From Cryptomeria japonica (Eukaryota; Streptophyta; Pinopsida; Cupressales; Cupressaceae): a DNA stretch of 64,000 nucleotides. The notes under the pieces are model-generated. The model worked only from the letters and a program-made list of their open reading frames with translations, was not told where the DNA came from and did no database searches. Position numbers and translations under genes: made by a program. The stretch lies in the NCBI RefSeq assembly GCF_030272615.1, contig NC_081410.1, forward strand, positions 509,238,942-509,302,941, read 5' to 3'. Shown in pieces: positions 46,526 through 56,460 of this stretch (its first letter is position 1; each line of letters begins with the position of its first letter).

Positions 46526-47707
46526 TTTTGGTGAACCCGACGTGACCATCCTTTCTGATTATTCATAGTTAGATCTGAAAATTTGATTCCTTGATTACAT
46601 TTCCATGTTTGATCTTTTGCAAAATTTTAGAGGTTAATTGCATAAAAACCCTAAATTTTCTTTTTAGTAATTAAGCTTGTGAAATGTCTAAATGTTAATG
46701 CTTGTTTCAGATCTACCCTTCTATTACAAATTATCAATTCATATCTATGCTTTAATTTTGAAAATTAAGTGGTTAAGTGTCAAAACCCTAATTTTTGAAA
46801 CCCTCTTGATTCAACCTTTGTCCGACAATTTCACTGATCAAAACATCTCCAAATCATCTGTAACTTTGGATTCCGCAATAAAATCACAATATCTTTCATC
46901 CCTGAAAATTTGGAAAAAAGTTGCGAGGACCGTGTGCACTCCGAGCGCCATCGTCCCTGACATTTTTTCTGAAATTTCAGGAGTGAGATCTTACTGTATT
47001 TTCCTGCTAAAATCCAGAATTTTGGCTGATTTTATCAATTTTAACACTTTCAAAATTAAAGTCAAAGTTGGTCTAGGGATTGCTTGGATTAACGCTTCTA
47101 ATCATTTAAAAATTGTTGAAATTGAAATTTGTGTCAAAATTGTGTTTCTTACTATCCTAAATCTGAAAAGTGTGTTGGCATTCATTCGAAATTTCAGTGC
47201 TTTATTCAAATTCTTGCAATTTGTGACTTTTGAAATTAAGTGCTTAATTACAACAACTTCAATTTATGCTTTCAAAATTGAATTTTGCGTGAAATTGAGT
47301 CAACTTTTGAATTTCAAAACTTGCATTGCTTTCGGTATTCCCTCTAAAATCATAAAATTCAAAATTTCAGTTTCCCTCTCTTTTTCAAAATTCAAATTTT
47401 TGCATTTTTCGACAATCTTGGTAGGGTTCAATTTCGAGATTGCAACTTTATTTTGGCCTATCTACAGATCATAAAACCACTCAATTTTTTCAGATTAGCT
47501 CCAAAATCATCATAACTTTCATCCCTGCAAATTTCGAAAAAAGTTGCCGGGACCGTGTGCACTCCGAAGCACCACGGTCCCTGACATTTTTTCTGAAATT
47601 TCGGGAGATTGTCCTGATTGTATTTAACAGCTTAAATCTGGAAGATTGGCTGATTTTACTGAAAATTGCTACCTCTAAATTCAAAACTTTCTCTCTCTCT
47701 CTAGTGC
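46526..47707 (+). other. Leader of the Gag-only element with primer site and hairpins
   Basis: Begins with TTTTGGTGAACCCGACGTG (candidate primer binding site, 46526-46544). The 1.2-kb leader is AT-rich with short unconvincing frames and holds two copies (near 46926 and 47549) of a GGACCGTGTGCACTCCGA-type hairpin block that is related to one in the LTR. Such long leaders occur in Tat-type gypsies and may carry packaging signals; that role is inferred. Confidence 0.6.
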
Positions 47708-49255
47708 ATGAGTTTTACAACAATAAGCCCTACTTACACTATTCCCGTTAGACGAAGCCATAGAATTAAGTCTTTCCGAGGTTTAACTACTGAGGAGATG
47801 GAACCTAATTTGAATAGCCTTTTTAACGAGGACATGGGTAATTCCTCTAATCCTCCTAATGATGAAGAAGCTCTCCATGAGGTTTCTGAAGAACAACTTT
47901 CAAAATTGGATAACCAATTTGACGATTTTCGACAATGGATGTCTCAAGAATACGTTGATAGTCAAGCTCTTCCTTTAATTGAGGGTCTAAAATGTATGCT
48001 TCAAAGTGATAAGAAAGGAATTGATATTTTGCGTGGTATTGCACACATTATGGATTCGAATGTGATGCCTATGAAGAGTTGTGCTGAAAATTTGGGTTAT
48101 ACACAACCTCCTACTCAAGTCAATCATTCTATTCCTTTGATGACTTCTATTGCTAGCATACCTACCTTTACATCAAACATAATGGCTACTTCTATACAAG
48201 ACATTCCCCCTATGATCACCAGTCATGGGGGCAATCCCTCTTCTTCAATTAACCCTCTTCCTTCATTTAATCCAACTTCTTCATTCATTCCTTCAATGAG
48301 TGTTCCTATTACATCTCCACAAATGAACATGACGCAAGGGGGCAATTCATTTAACCATTCCATTCCTCCTTGTAGTGTTCCTCTTGTCCAATCATCTCCT
48401 ATGACTAACTATCATAGAGTCCCACCACCTTACTCTTTACCTTCTTTCAATAACATAACACCTCCATCTCAATCTAACACATCTAATATGAACTCTTCGA
48501 CTGAAGTGACCATTAACAATCTTGCACAAACTGTCTGTTCTTTACAGCAACAAATTGCCTCTATGAATCAATCTAAGTTTAGTGTGCCCACATTTGATGT
48601 TGCGAGCCCACTTTCTCTTGACATTGTTCGAGCTATCCCTCCTAAACATGTTGAAATCCCGCATTTGGAGCTTTATAATGGTAAAGGTGATCCTCTAACA
48701 CATGTTAAGACTTTTCAAACAATATGTACTGATTTTGCTTATGACCAAAGGTTGCTTGCAAAACTGTTCACTAGAACATTAAGAGACAAAGCCCTACAAT
48801 GGTATTGCTCGTTGCCTTCTTATTCTATTACTTCTTTCGAACAACTTGCAAATGCTTTCATTCAACAATTTCAAAACAATATAAGTCCTAAAGTTACTTT
48901 GATTGATTTAATGCATTGTAAACAAGGTGTTAAAGAAAAAGTGACTGATTTCATTGGTAGATATAAGCATTTGTATGCTCAAATTTCTTTTCCAGTGCCT
49001 GACAATGATATTCAAAGAATCTTTATTTCTAATTTACAAAAAGATATTCAAGACAAACTTCTATTTTCTGAGTTTACTTCTTTCCAACAGTTGTGTGCAA
49101 CTCTTCACAATTATCAACTAACTGTGAGTCAAATGGAACAATCACATCCTATGGCTCCGAGTGATAAGGGTGATAGCAGTCAACAACCATTTGGAAGTTT
49201 AAACCGAACAGAGATTCCATCAAATTCAATGAAAACATCATCAACAACAATGTGA
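47708..49255 (+). CDS. Gag polyprotein of the Gag-only element
   Basis: 515 intact codons. Residues 1-60 are basic then acidic, 130-290 are Ser/Pro/Asn-rich and low in structure, and about 318-470 form a retrotransposon Gag domain: HVEIPHLELYNGKGDPLTHVKTF, LLAKLFTRTLRDKALQWYCSLP, SFEQLANAFIQQFQNN, LMHCKQGVKEKVTDFIGRYK and IFISNLQKDIQDKLLF. It would build the RNA-packaging particle. The ATG at 47708 is the first in frame; LTR-proximal frames upstream are short. An in-phase TTTAAAC heptamer at 49198-49204, 49 nt before the stop, could shift ribosomes by -1 into the next frame. Confidence 0.85.
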   Translation: MSFTTISPTYTIPVRRSHRIKSFRGLTTEEMEPNLNSLFNEDMGNSSNPPNDEEALHEVSEEQLSKLDNQFDDFRQWMSQEYVDSQALPLIEGLKCMLQSDKKGIDILRGIAHIMDSNVMPMKSCAENLGYTQPPTQVNHSIPLMTSIASIPTFTSNIMATSIQDIPPMITSHGGNPSSSINPLPSFNPTSSFIPSMSVPITSPQMNMTQGGNSFNHSIPPCSVPLVQSSPMTNYHRVPPPYSLPSFNNITPPSQSNTSNMNSSTEVTINNLAQTVCSLQQQIASMNQSKFSVPTFDVASPLSLDIVRAIPPKHVEIPHLELYNGKGDPLTHVKTFQTICTDFAYDQRLLAKLFTRTLRDKALQWYCSLPSYSITSFEQLANAFIQQFQNNISPKVTLIDLMHCKQGVKEKVTDFIGRYKHLYAQISFPVPDNDIQRIFISNLQKDIQDKLLFSEFTSFQQLCATLHNYQLTVSQMEQSHPMAPSDKGDSSQQPFGSLNRTEIPSNSMKTSSTTM

Positions 49256-50229
49256 ATGCAGCATCAGGTGTGCCTCCTATTTCTAAATTTTTCAAGAAAG
49301 AAAGAGAGTATACTCCTTTGAATGAATCATTGCATAGTATTATGAATAAGTTATTGGAACAAAATGTGCTTACTCTTCCTCCTATAAGACAAATTGATCC
49401 TGCAAAGATTACTTCACCTTATTTTGATAACAAATCTTTTTGTCAATTTCATCGTCAACCTGGGCATGATACTGAAAAATGTTTTGCTTTAAAGGGTAAA
49501 ATTCAAGATTTGATTGATAATAATACTATCTCTGTTTCTGGAGTGAATGATAAAGGCAATACATCTGTAGCTCCTCCTAACCAAAATCTTCAGATTTTCA
49601 CTGATCCATTACCTTCTCATACCTCTAATGCGATTGAGACTAATGATTCCTCTCTTTCATCTGATGGTCTTGTGTCTATGACTCCGAATGTGATTAACTT
49701 TGTAGAGCAGCAAGAAAACCCTAAAGAACCTTCCATCACATTTGATTCCAGTGAAACCATTAGGGCACCTGATGGTCCTTTATACATAGTTGCAAAAGTC
49801 AAGAATACACCTTGCCGTGGAGTGCTTATTGATCCTTCGTGCATGGTTAATGTTATTACTGAAGAATTTCTTTTTACTTTGCAATTGAATCAAGTGATTT
49901 ATGACAAAACAGATGTGATTGTGAAACTATTTGATGCATTTTATTCTCCTGCAATTGGTTCTATTACATTGCCTATTGAGGTCCATAACAAATCCCTTGA
50001 TGTGAACTTTACTATTATTCCATCTTCCGAACAATTTCATGTGAAGCTTGGCTATCCTTGGCTATCTTCCATGAAAGCTATTGCTTCTCCTATTCATAAG
50101 TGTTTGAAATTTCCCCATAATGGTGAAGTTGTTACTATCAATCATAGTCTCTTTAAACCAGCTGAAAGAACTTCTAGCATTCCTATTGATTACTTTTGGC
50201 CTAAACAATTCCAATCTCTTCCTCCGTGA
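49177..50229 (+). CDS. Protease-like second frame of the Gag-only element
   Basis: Open from 49177 to the TGA at 50227, in the -1 frame relative to Gag; the first ATG in this frame comes only well downstream, so frameshift expression from Gag is more likely than separate initiation. It has a FCQFHRQPGHDTEKCFALKGKI motif (the C/H-rich element following Gag in Tat-type gypsies) at about 49438-49505 and a retropepsin-like fold: YIVAKVKNTPCRGVLIDPSCMVNVITEEFL, GSITLPIEVHNKSLDVNFTII, KLGYPWLSSMKAI. The active-site triplet is D-P-S instead of D-T/S-G, so proteolytic activity is doubtful. Confidence 0.7.
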   Translation, partial: QSTTIWKFKPNRDSIKFNENIINNNVNAASGVPPISKFFKKEREYTPLNESLHSIMNKLLEQNVLTLPPIRQIDPAKITSPYFDNKSFCQFHRQPGHDTEKCFALKGKIQDLIDNNTISVSGVNDKGNTSVAPPNQNLQIFTDPLPSHTSNAIETNDSSLSSDGLVSMTPNVINFVEQQENPKEPSITFDSSETIRAPDGPLYIVAKVKNTPCRGVLIDPSCMVNVITEEFLFTLQLNQVIYDKTDVIVKLFDAFYSPAIGSITLPIEVHNKSLDVNFTIIPSSEQFHVKLGYPWLSSMKAIASPIHKCLKFPHNGEVVTINHSLFKPAERTSSIPIDYFWPKQFQSLPP

Positions 50230-51132
50230 AGTGATCATCTTTTCAAATCTTATCAAAAGTGGAAAACAGATATGATCCTATCTCTAAGTGAACCTAGAAC
50301 ACCCAAACTTGATATTCCTATCATTCTTGAGAAGGAAGTTCTTCCTTTGAAAGATAAAACTAATGTCTTTCCTCAAGAAGATTCCCAACCCATCCCTATG
50401 GATGTGACTATGTCTATATCTAATAAACTTCCTAAAAGTAGACCTATCCCTCCTCGTCATGATGGACTTGGTCTCCTTCCTAAACCAAAAATTCCTCCTT
50501 TATATGGAGCAGTTCCTCCTCCTTCCTTTTATAGAGAGAAGAGACCTTCTTCTTCTCCTATTATCCAGCCTAAGAGACCACAACCTAAACACCCAAGTGA
50601 TAAGGATGAGAACATTCCTCCTCCTCAATCTTCTCAACTTCCTACTAAGACTAGACGAAATCGTTCGGCACGTGAACGCCGATGAAAGCGTCGTCTTAGA
50701 GCTCAGGCAGCTGCTTCTCAAACTTTGCAATCTCCAAAAACACCTTCAACAAGCATTATTCCATTTTCTCCAAAATCTCCTAAACATAAGATGCATGATG
50801 GTCTTGATCCTGTGCAAATTAAAGACCCTATTTTTATAAATCTTGATGATGCTATAGATGAAAATGTTATTCATGATGAAAATGTTACTTCTCTTGCTTC
50901 TGATAGTGAATATGAACTTGTTGATATTGATAACCATTTATCTAATAAATTTTCTAAAGCACTTATCCTAGCTCCTAGACAAGAACACCGCGGCTTGGGA
51001 TATGAACATAGCCCTTATTTGGATCTTGTGATAGCTCCATCTGCTGTGTTGAATGTTCCTCCTCTAGCGTGTTCCCTGCCTTCCCAAAACATTGATCAGC
51101 AAGATCGGGGGGTAGATGACGTGCTAGACTAG
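50230..51132 (+). CDS. Proline-rich, basic then acidic extension (same frame, two TGA codons)
   Basis: The frame of the protease-like protein continues after the TGA at 50227 with SDHLFKSYQKWKTDMI, and after a second TGA at 50683 (following SARERR) with KRRLRAQAAASQTLQSP. Content: Pro-rich basic middle (50420-50680), a basic cluster around the second stop and an acidic C-terminus (DDAIDENVIHDEN). No RT or integrase motif. The second stop sits in a CGA TGA AAG context and could be a CGA-to-TGA change. It may be a dead remainder of a longer protein or a separately expressed one; I cannot tell. Confidence 0.5.
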
Positions 51133-51867
51133 TTACATTAGCATAGCAGATTCTCTCCTCCTCTCTTTCGTTACTTCTTCTATATGTTATTCTCATTCTT
51201 CTATTTGTTGTCCTTAGTGTTGTCTACTTGAGGACGATGCAAAACATTGAGATCTCTTTTGGTCTCTCTCATGTTGACTCAAAAGACACATGTGTTCCCT
51301 TCTTCTAGGTGACCTTCCTTGATTGGGGAATGAAGAACGATTATGCATACATACATATGATATACATGAATTATCATACAGCATACTGACCCCGAGGAAA
51401 GCGAAGTCACCTTGTGCTTTGTGTTTTGTGTTTATTATCCTTGGGCTTATCTCACACTTGGGGGCTAAATCCTTGTGATAACGTGCTCCTTTCTCATTTC
51501 TTATATGTATCACTACCTTAAAGCAATCACCCCTGGTGAGGCATGTGCGATCGCTTTAACATAGGGGGGCATACATCCCGTCCATATCTTTTCAAGATAC
51601 TTGAAAATTTCTTCACAAATTTAGCTTTGCCTTGAAAAATTTTTATATCTTTCTTGCATGACTCATAGTGAGGGAACCTTACTACTGATAGTCATGGTTC
51701 TCCCTCGTGATCTTCCATTTTACTTTGTCAATCGAAGTCGTAAGATCCTTAGTCCACTGGGGGCTTGGTGTATCTTGCCTCCTTGACGTGGTGAAAGTCT
51801 TTCAATATTGTTTCCTTGTACTTTACCGGAAGTATGAGCATACATACTCCGGCTAAAGTGGGGGCTA

Positions 51868-53158
51868 AATGTAGCATCCTAAAATTGTGACACTTGCAAT
51901 TTCGACTGCATTTCGGTCTTCACGATGGCGACGCAACACAGAACCTGAATGGAGACCCCGAAACTTGTCCACGACACCAAAAACTGCATTTTCAAGCACC
52001 CTGGCCTGAACCTCCTTTGCACCCTGCTGTCCTGGGAGGTGGGACCAGAGCGCCCAGCGCCCTGGTCCTTCAGGACCAGGGCGCCCAGTGCCCTGGTCCT
52101 TCAGGACCAGGGCGCCCAGTGCCCTGGTCCCCCAAGACCATGGCACCCAGCGCCCTGGTCCCTGGGTCCTATTTTGGGCCCGGTCTCTTTTGGACTTTGG
52201 GTCTTTATGTTTGCAAATTGGAAAATTATCTTTCTTGGTCGGCCTAAGGTCAGGAAAATCAGTCTATTAACCCTAATTGGCAAGTATATAAACTACATTT
52301 TCCTCTCCCATTTGGGTAGGAAAAAAAAAGGAAGAAGGTCATATGTGTACAAGCGTGGAAACTATACTCAAGCATTCAAGCATTCAAGCATTCCTTCAAG
52401 CAATTGATCATTTCAAGTCTCCATTCAAGGCTAAGTGTTGCATTCAAGACAAGGATTCAACCATTGAAGAGGAGATCACTTACAACATCTATACCTTCAC
52501 ACATAAGGATACAAACATCCTTACAACAAGGTATTAGTACTTGTTTTACATTACAGACATTTACATTTACAGCATTGCTCATTTCTTGGTTAATTCCAAA
52601 ACCGGGGTTTGACCTAAAGGCAAACCCCTAATCCCTAACCCCCCAATCGTCTTCGCCTTTCTGTGTGTAGGTTGCAGGTATGCGGCTGAAATTGAAGATC
52701 TGGAATCCTTGTGCAGAGACAAACAGATCCCCCTTCGTTTCGTGGATTTTTTGGAGGACCGTGGCGCTCGGGCGCCATCGTCCCGACAAATTTTGCTCAA
52801 ATTTGCAGGACAGCGCCGTATCGACATTTTACTGCTAATTCCAGGTCCGCAGCTTCATCCTATATCCCTATCTCAGTTTATAAGTGAATCTTTCTCACTT
52901 TCTATGCATTCCTAGCTTAATTCTTCTATGCACATTCTTTACAAAAGAGGGTAGCCTTGCTGTCATAACCCTTGAAACTCATTTAGCATCCAATCTTGCA
53001 TTGCATGGGATTGGATCTTGTGGGTTTCAACCCCTCTTTTGAATGTAAAGCCTCTCCCCTAAGTGAAAACCATCAACCCTAGTGAATCTCCCTTCTCTCT
53101 CCTTGGAGTTGGAAGAGGGGAGAGCAACTAGGGTTCGATCACGATTTTCCGCTTTACA
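51868..53158 (+). repeat. 3' LTR of the Gag-only element
   Basis: Matches the 5' LTR closely; main difference is a fourth 31-bp hairpin unit (units start 52042, 52073, 52104, 52135). Ends GCTTTACA before GTTAT. Confidence 0.92.
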
Positions 53159-53159
53159 G

Positions 53160-53850
53160 TTATGTTCTTTCTTTCCACTACTCCATTCGATTAAGGAGTC
53201 CGAGGTGCAGATAATTATCTCTTAATTCCATTTGTCTCACAATAGCTGTTAAATTTATGAGAAGTGAACTCGCTGCCTTGATCTGATATTAGACATTTGA
53301 TTTTGAATCCAGTTTGTGTTTCAATCTTTGCTTTAAAGATCTTTAATTTCTCAAAGGCTTCAGATTTCTCCCTAAAAAAAGTCACCCACATCATCCTAGA
53401 ATAGTCATGAATAATCAGCATGAAATACCTATCACCTTGAAAGCTTCTAGTCCTTGCAAGACCACATAAGTCAGTGTGAATCAAATCAAGTACATCATTA
53501 GATTTATCATGTATGCTCTTAAAAGAAGTTCTAACTTTCTTTCCCAACTGGCAATCCTTACATATCAAATTATGAGGCTTCATAATTCTAGGTATATCTC
53601 TAACTGCCTTAGTTGAATTGATCTTAACAATACAATCAAATTAACATGACACAACCTCTTGTGCCATAACCAACTCTCATCAATATGAGCAATCAAACAT
53701 GTCTTATTACCAATGTTCAAGTTAAAGATATTACCTCCAGTCTGAAGACCAGTTGCAATCTCCAAACCAGTCTTGTTAATGATTTTGCATTTTCTATCTT
53801 TAAACTGAAGTTGGAAACCCTTGTCCACCAAATGACCAACACTCAAAACA
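53160..53850 (-). pseudogene. Copia A GAG-pre-integrase and integrase core
   Basis: MSVGHLVDKGFQLQFKDRKCKIIN ... CLIAHIDESWLWHKRLCHVN is the GAG-pre-integrase segment with its His-x-Cys-His. After a frame change: HNLICKDCQLGKK, DVLDLIHTDLCG (first catalytic Asp region), YFMLIIHDYSRMMWVTF, CLISDQGSEFTSHKF (second Asp: SDxGxEF), then LSAPRTP-stop-SNGVVERKNI (Glu region) up to the GTTAT duplication. Stops after GIKR and RTP. Confidence 0.85.
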
Positions 53851-53943
53851 TTATAATTTAAACCTTCTACATAATAGACATTATCAGTATTATTCTTGCT
53901 ATATAAAGAAATAATACCTCTACCTTTGATTATACATGCTTTT

Positions 53944-54192
53944 TCATCTCCAAATCTGACTTGACTGCCATTGTATTCTTCCAGGATAGAAATTTCTTTT
54001 ATCTCCAGTCATATAATGTGAGCATCCACTATCAATTACCCATTCATCCTCATCTTCAAATTTTGCTCCCAGGGCCTTTTCTTTATTCATGATAGCTGGT
54101 TCTGGTTCATCTTCCTTTAAAGCATAGAACACCCATTCCTTTCCATTGCTGGATCCACTAGCAGAGTCATCGCTTACTCCTTCCTCATCCAC
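53944..54192 (-). pseudogene. Copia A protease
   Basis: EDEDEWVIDSGCSHYMTGDKRNF carries an intact D-S-G active-site triplet in the expected copia context. The frame is open for 82 codons upstream; beyond it (53850-53944) stops occur. Confidence 0.8.
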
Positions 54193-54231
54193 TATGTAGA
54201 ATTGTTTACTTTTCTTGAATCTATATTTGTT

Positions 54232-55165
54232 CTAGTTAGGCTTAAATGATTTCTTAACTCTTTCTTCAAATCTTGTATTCCTTTTAGGACATCTAGATGC
54301 AAAATGACCAGTCCTATTACATGCAAAACATTTAAAAGGTTCTTTTCCTTTATACTTACTTCCTGTCAGTCCTTTAGGTACTCTTCTAGAAAATAAGGCT
54401 TCAAGTTGCTCAAATTCTTCATCTTCTTTCATCATATCTTTCAATTATTTTGCATATAAGTCTTTTCAATCACTTTTGCCGGTAGATGATGATGCATGAA
54501 AAGAAGGTTTAGATTTTGCAACTCTAGAAGATCCAAATTCTTCAAGCTTAAAAGTAGATAGTTTCCCAATCAAAATGCCTGATAACTAAAGTGTTTGCCA
54601 TTGTTCTCAACTCATTAATTGTAGTTTCCATCATCTTGTAAGTTGGTGGAAGGGCTCTCAAGACTTTGGAAACTATTTCATCTTCACTCAGAGATCCTCC
54701 ACAACATTGTATTCTCATAACAATCTCATTTACTCTTTCCACAAATACAGCAATTCTTTCATTATCTTCCATCTTTAAGTTTTCATATCTTACCCGGTAA
54801 CCATCAAGTTTAGCAATTTTGACAATAGGATCGCCTTCATTCAGAGTTTGAAATTTATCCCACATAACCTTTGCCAATGATTTATCAACCAATCCCATGA
54901 TTTGTTGATCAGTAAGTGCATACAAGAGGGCTTCTCTATCTCTACAATCATTTTCAATATTCTTGTCCAGGTCTGCAGGAGCATGATTGCCGGATGTCAG
55001 ATCATAAGGTGTGTATCCTTTCTCAGTGCTCTCCCAAATATCCTTCCCCAGACATCTAAGATGAGTCTCCATTTGAATTTTCCATATCCCATAATTTGTT
55101 CCATCAACCTTAGGGATTTCTCATTTGAAAATAGTTCCCGACGGATTTGAAGTGTTAATTGCCAT
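54232..55165 (-). pseudogene. Copia A Gag
   Basis: Start ATG at 55165 (MAINTSNPSG), one TGA at codon 15 (55121-55123), then VDGTNYGIWKIQMETHLRCLGKDIW (DUF4219/UBN2 entry), ALLYALTDQQIMGLVDKSLAKVMWDKFQTL, VRYENLKMEDNERIAVFVERVNEIV, LSEDEIVSKVLRALPPTYKMMETTI, and after a frame change near 54548 a knuckle FKCFACNRTGHFASRCPKR (C-x2-C-x4-H-x4-C intact). Directly downstream of the primer site. Confidence 0.85.
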
Positions 55166-55205
55166 AGGATCTACGTCAAGTAGTTAAGCTTTTGCAAAAG
55201 AGGAC

Positions 55206-55222
55206 AAAGCTCTGATACCAAT
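55206..55222 (-). other. Primer binding site of copia A
   Basis: On the - strand ATTGGTATCAGAGCTTT, directly after the 5' LTR. The core TGGTATCAGAGC is complementary to the 3' end of plant initiator-Met tRNA. Confidence 0.85.
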
Positions 55223-56460
55223 TGTTAAGATAACCGGTGAAAAAATGAGAGGGGGGGTGAATCAGTTCTTAACAGATTATATCAATTAATCCACTTAATA
55301 ACCTTTAACCGGATCACATAAACATTAAGTACCAGAATAAAAGAAATAGATACTCGTAAGCAATGAAACTTAACAATAAAGCCTATAATCAACACAATAC
55401 AACCATACCACATAACACCATGATTTGTACATGGAAAAATCGAAAAGGGAAAAACCACGGTGGGAAGCCTACCCACAGTCAGATGATATTTCTGTAGAAA
55501 GTATGTGATACAATGAGGGGCCCGCACATGCAAAAAGGCACACTGCCTAAAGCATACTGCTCATTACAAAAGTGTCTCACTGACTATAGAGAGGTAATAA
55601 CCATCTCAAGATAAATGGACAACAATCCAATAGAGTGAATTGCTAGAGATAGCATCTACCATGCCTGATTACAATCCCGGTTAAGCTCAATACCGAAGGA
55701 CTTTGACCTCTTCCTTAATCCCAATTTGATCACCTATGATTGACCAAATGTCCTTCGCATATGATATTATATTCCAAGACCATGACACATATTCCTCATG
55801 ATCTACAATGAGATCTGACATCATTTTATACCAGCCCTAAGGCCTAAAGCAATTAGGTCGGCCACCTAAAAGATATTACAATAAGATCATTACATAAACC
55901 CATATTACAATGATATGCCATGTCGGCTTAAGACCAAAACAACAATAACCAATCCATAGAACATCCCAAAACATCCCGGTAACATGTAGAGTACACGTTA
56001 ACATGATACTGGTCCATAACCTAGATAGGTACCAGACCTATTTTGGGTCCACCATGCCAAAGAAATGTCTTCAAGCAGCTGAAGCATGATCAAATAACAT
56101 CTTCAGCATCCTGAAATCCATCTAGAAGTCGCACCAATGCCACTTATGCATCCTATCAAGATTCCTCAGTGAAAGCTCTTCCGGTTAAACCTTAAACCAA
56201 TGCCGGTATGGGTTTACAAGAGTGTGTGATAACATCCAATTACCAAGTCAATATCAACTAACAAAAACATGCTCTAGAAGCATGTAACACATAAAATCAA
56301 ACATACTCCATAGATCCAAACATGCCAGAAGTGTCCAATAGGTAGTCCCTTCTGCCGGTAACACTAGATCTTCTACTGGTAACCAACCATAATAGCTAGT
56401 GTTGACATCAATGACAAAACATCAATGCATCACATAATCAATTCATCCATAATGCCAACA
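55223..56460 (-). repeat. 5' LTR of copia A (1238 bp)
   Basis: On the - strand starts TGTTGGCATTATGG and ends GGTTATCTTAACA, followed by the primer site. Right flank TTTTA. Full-length partner of the truncated LTR at 38483-39402. Confidence 0.88.

Larger units (their letters stand above)
45268..53158 (+). mobile_element. Gypsy-type LTR element encoding only Gag and a protease-like protein; TSD GTTAT
   Basis: LTRs of 1258 bp (45268-46525) and 1291 bp (51868-53158) start TGTAGC and end TTTACA. A perfect 5-bp duplication GTTAT flanks them (45263-45267, 53159-53163). After the 5' LTR comes TGGTGAACCCGACGTG, a candidate primer site unlike the initiator-Met type used by the other elements here, and before the 3' LTR AAAGTGGGGGCTAAA. 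The 5.3-kb interior has Gag and one long second frame but no RT, RNase H, integrase or room for them. It is a non-autonomous element of the type called TR-GAG. The high LTR similarity and intact Gag indicate recent activity, presumably with enzymes from a relative. Confidence 0.9.
38483..56460 (-). mobile_element. Ty1/copia element A (reverse strand) with nested insertions, TSD TTTTA
   Basis: Outer ends are TGTTAGGATAAC on the left and AATGCCAACA on the right, flanked by TTTTA on both sides (38478-38482, 56461-56465). On the - strand: 5' LTR (56460-55223), PBS, Gag, protease, integrase, then a young Gag-only element (45268-53158), the rest of integrase, RT, RNase H, then a junction to copia B, and a truncated 3' LTR (39402-38483). 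Stops throughout. Without nested DNA it would be about 6 kb or more. Confidence 0.85.

Noticed and set aside
46692-47474. 260-codon frame in the leader of the Gag-only element
   Set aside because: It is Phe/Ile/Lys-rich, has no domain, and reflects AT-rich leader sequence; gag starts later, at 47708. Conservation across copies would be needed to reconsider.
46500-53150. Short GC-rich repeats as a CRISPR array
   Set aside because: The 31-bp units are contiguous palindromes without unique spacers, in a plant retrotransposon LTR.
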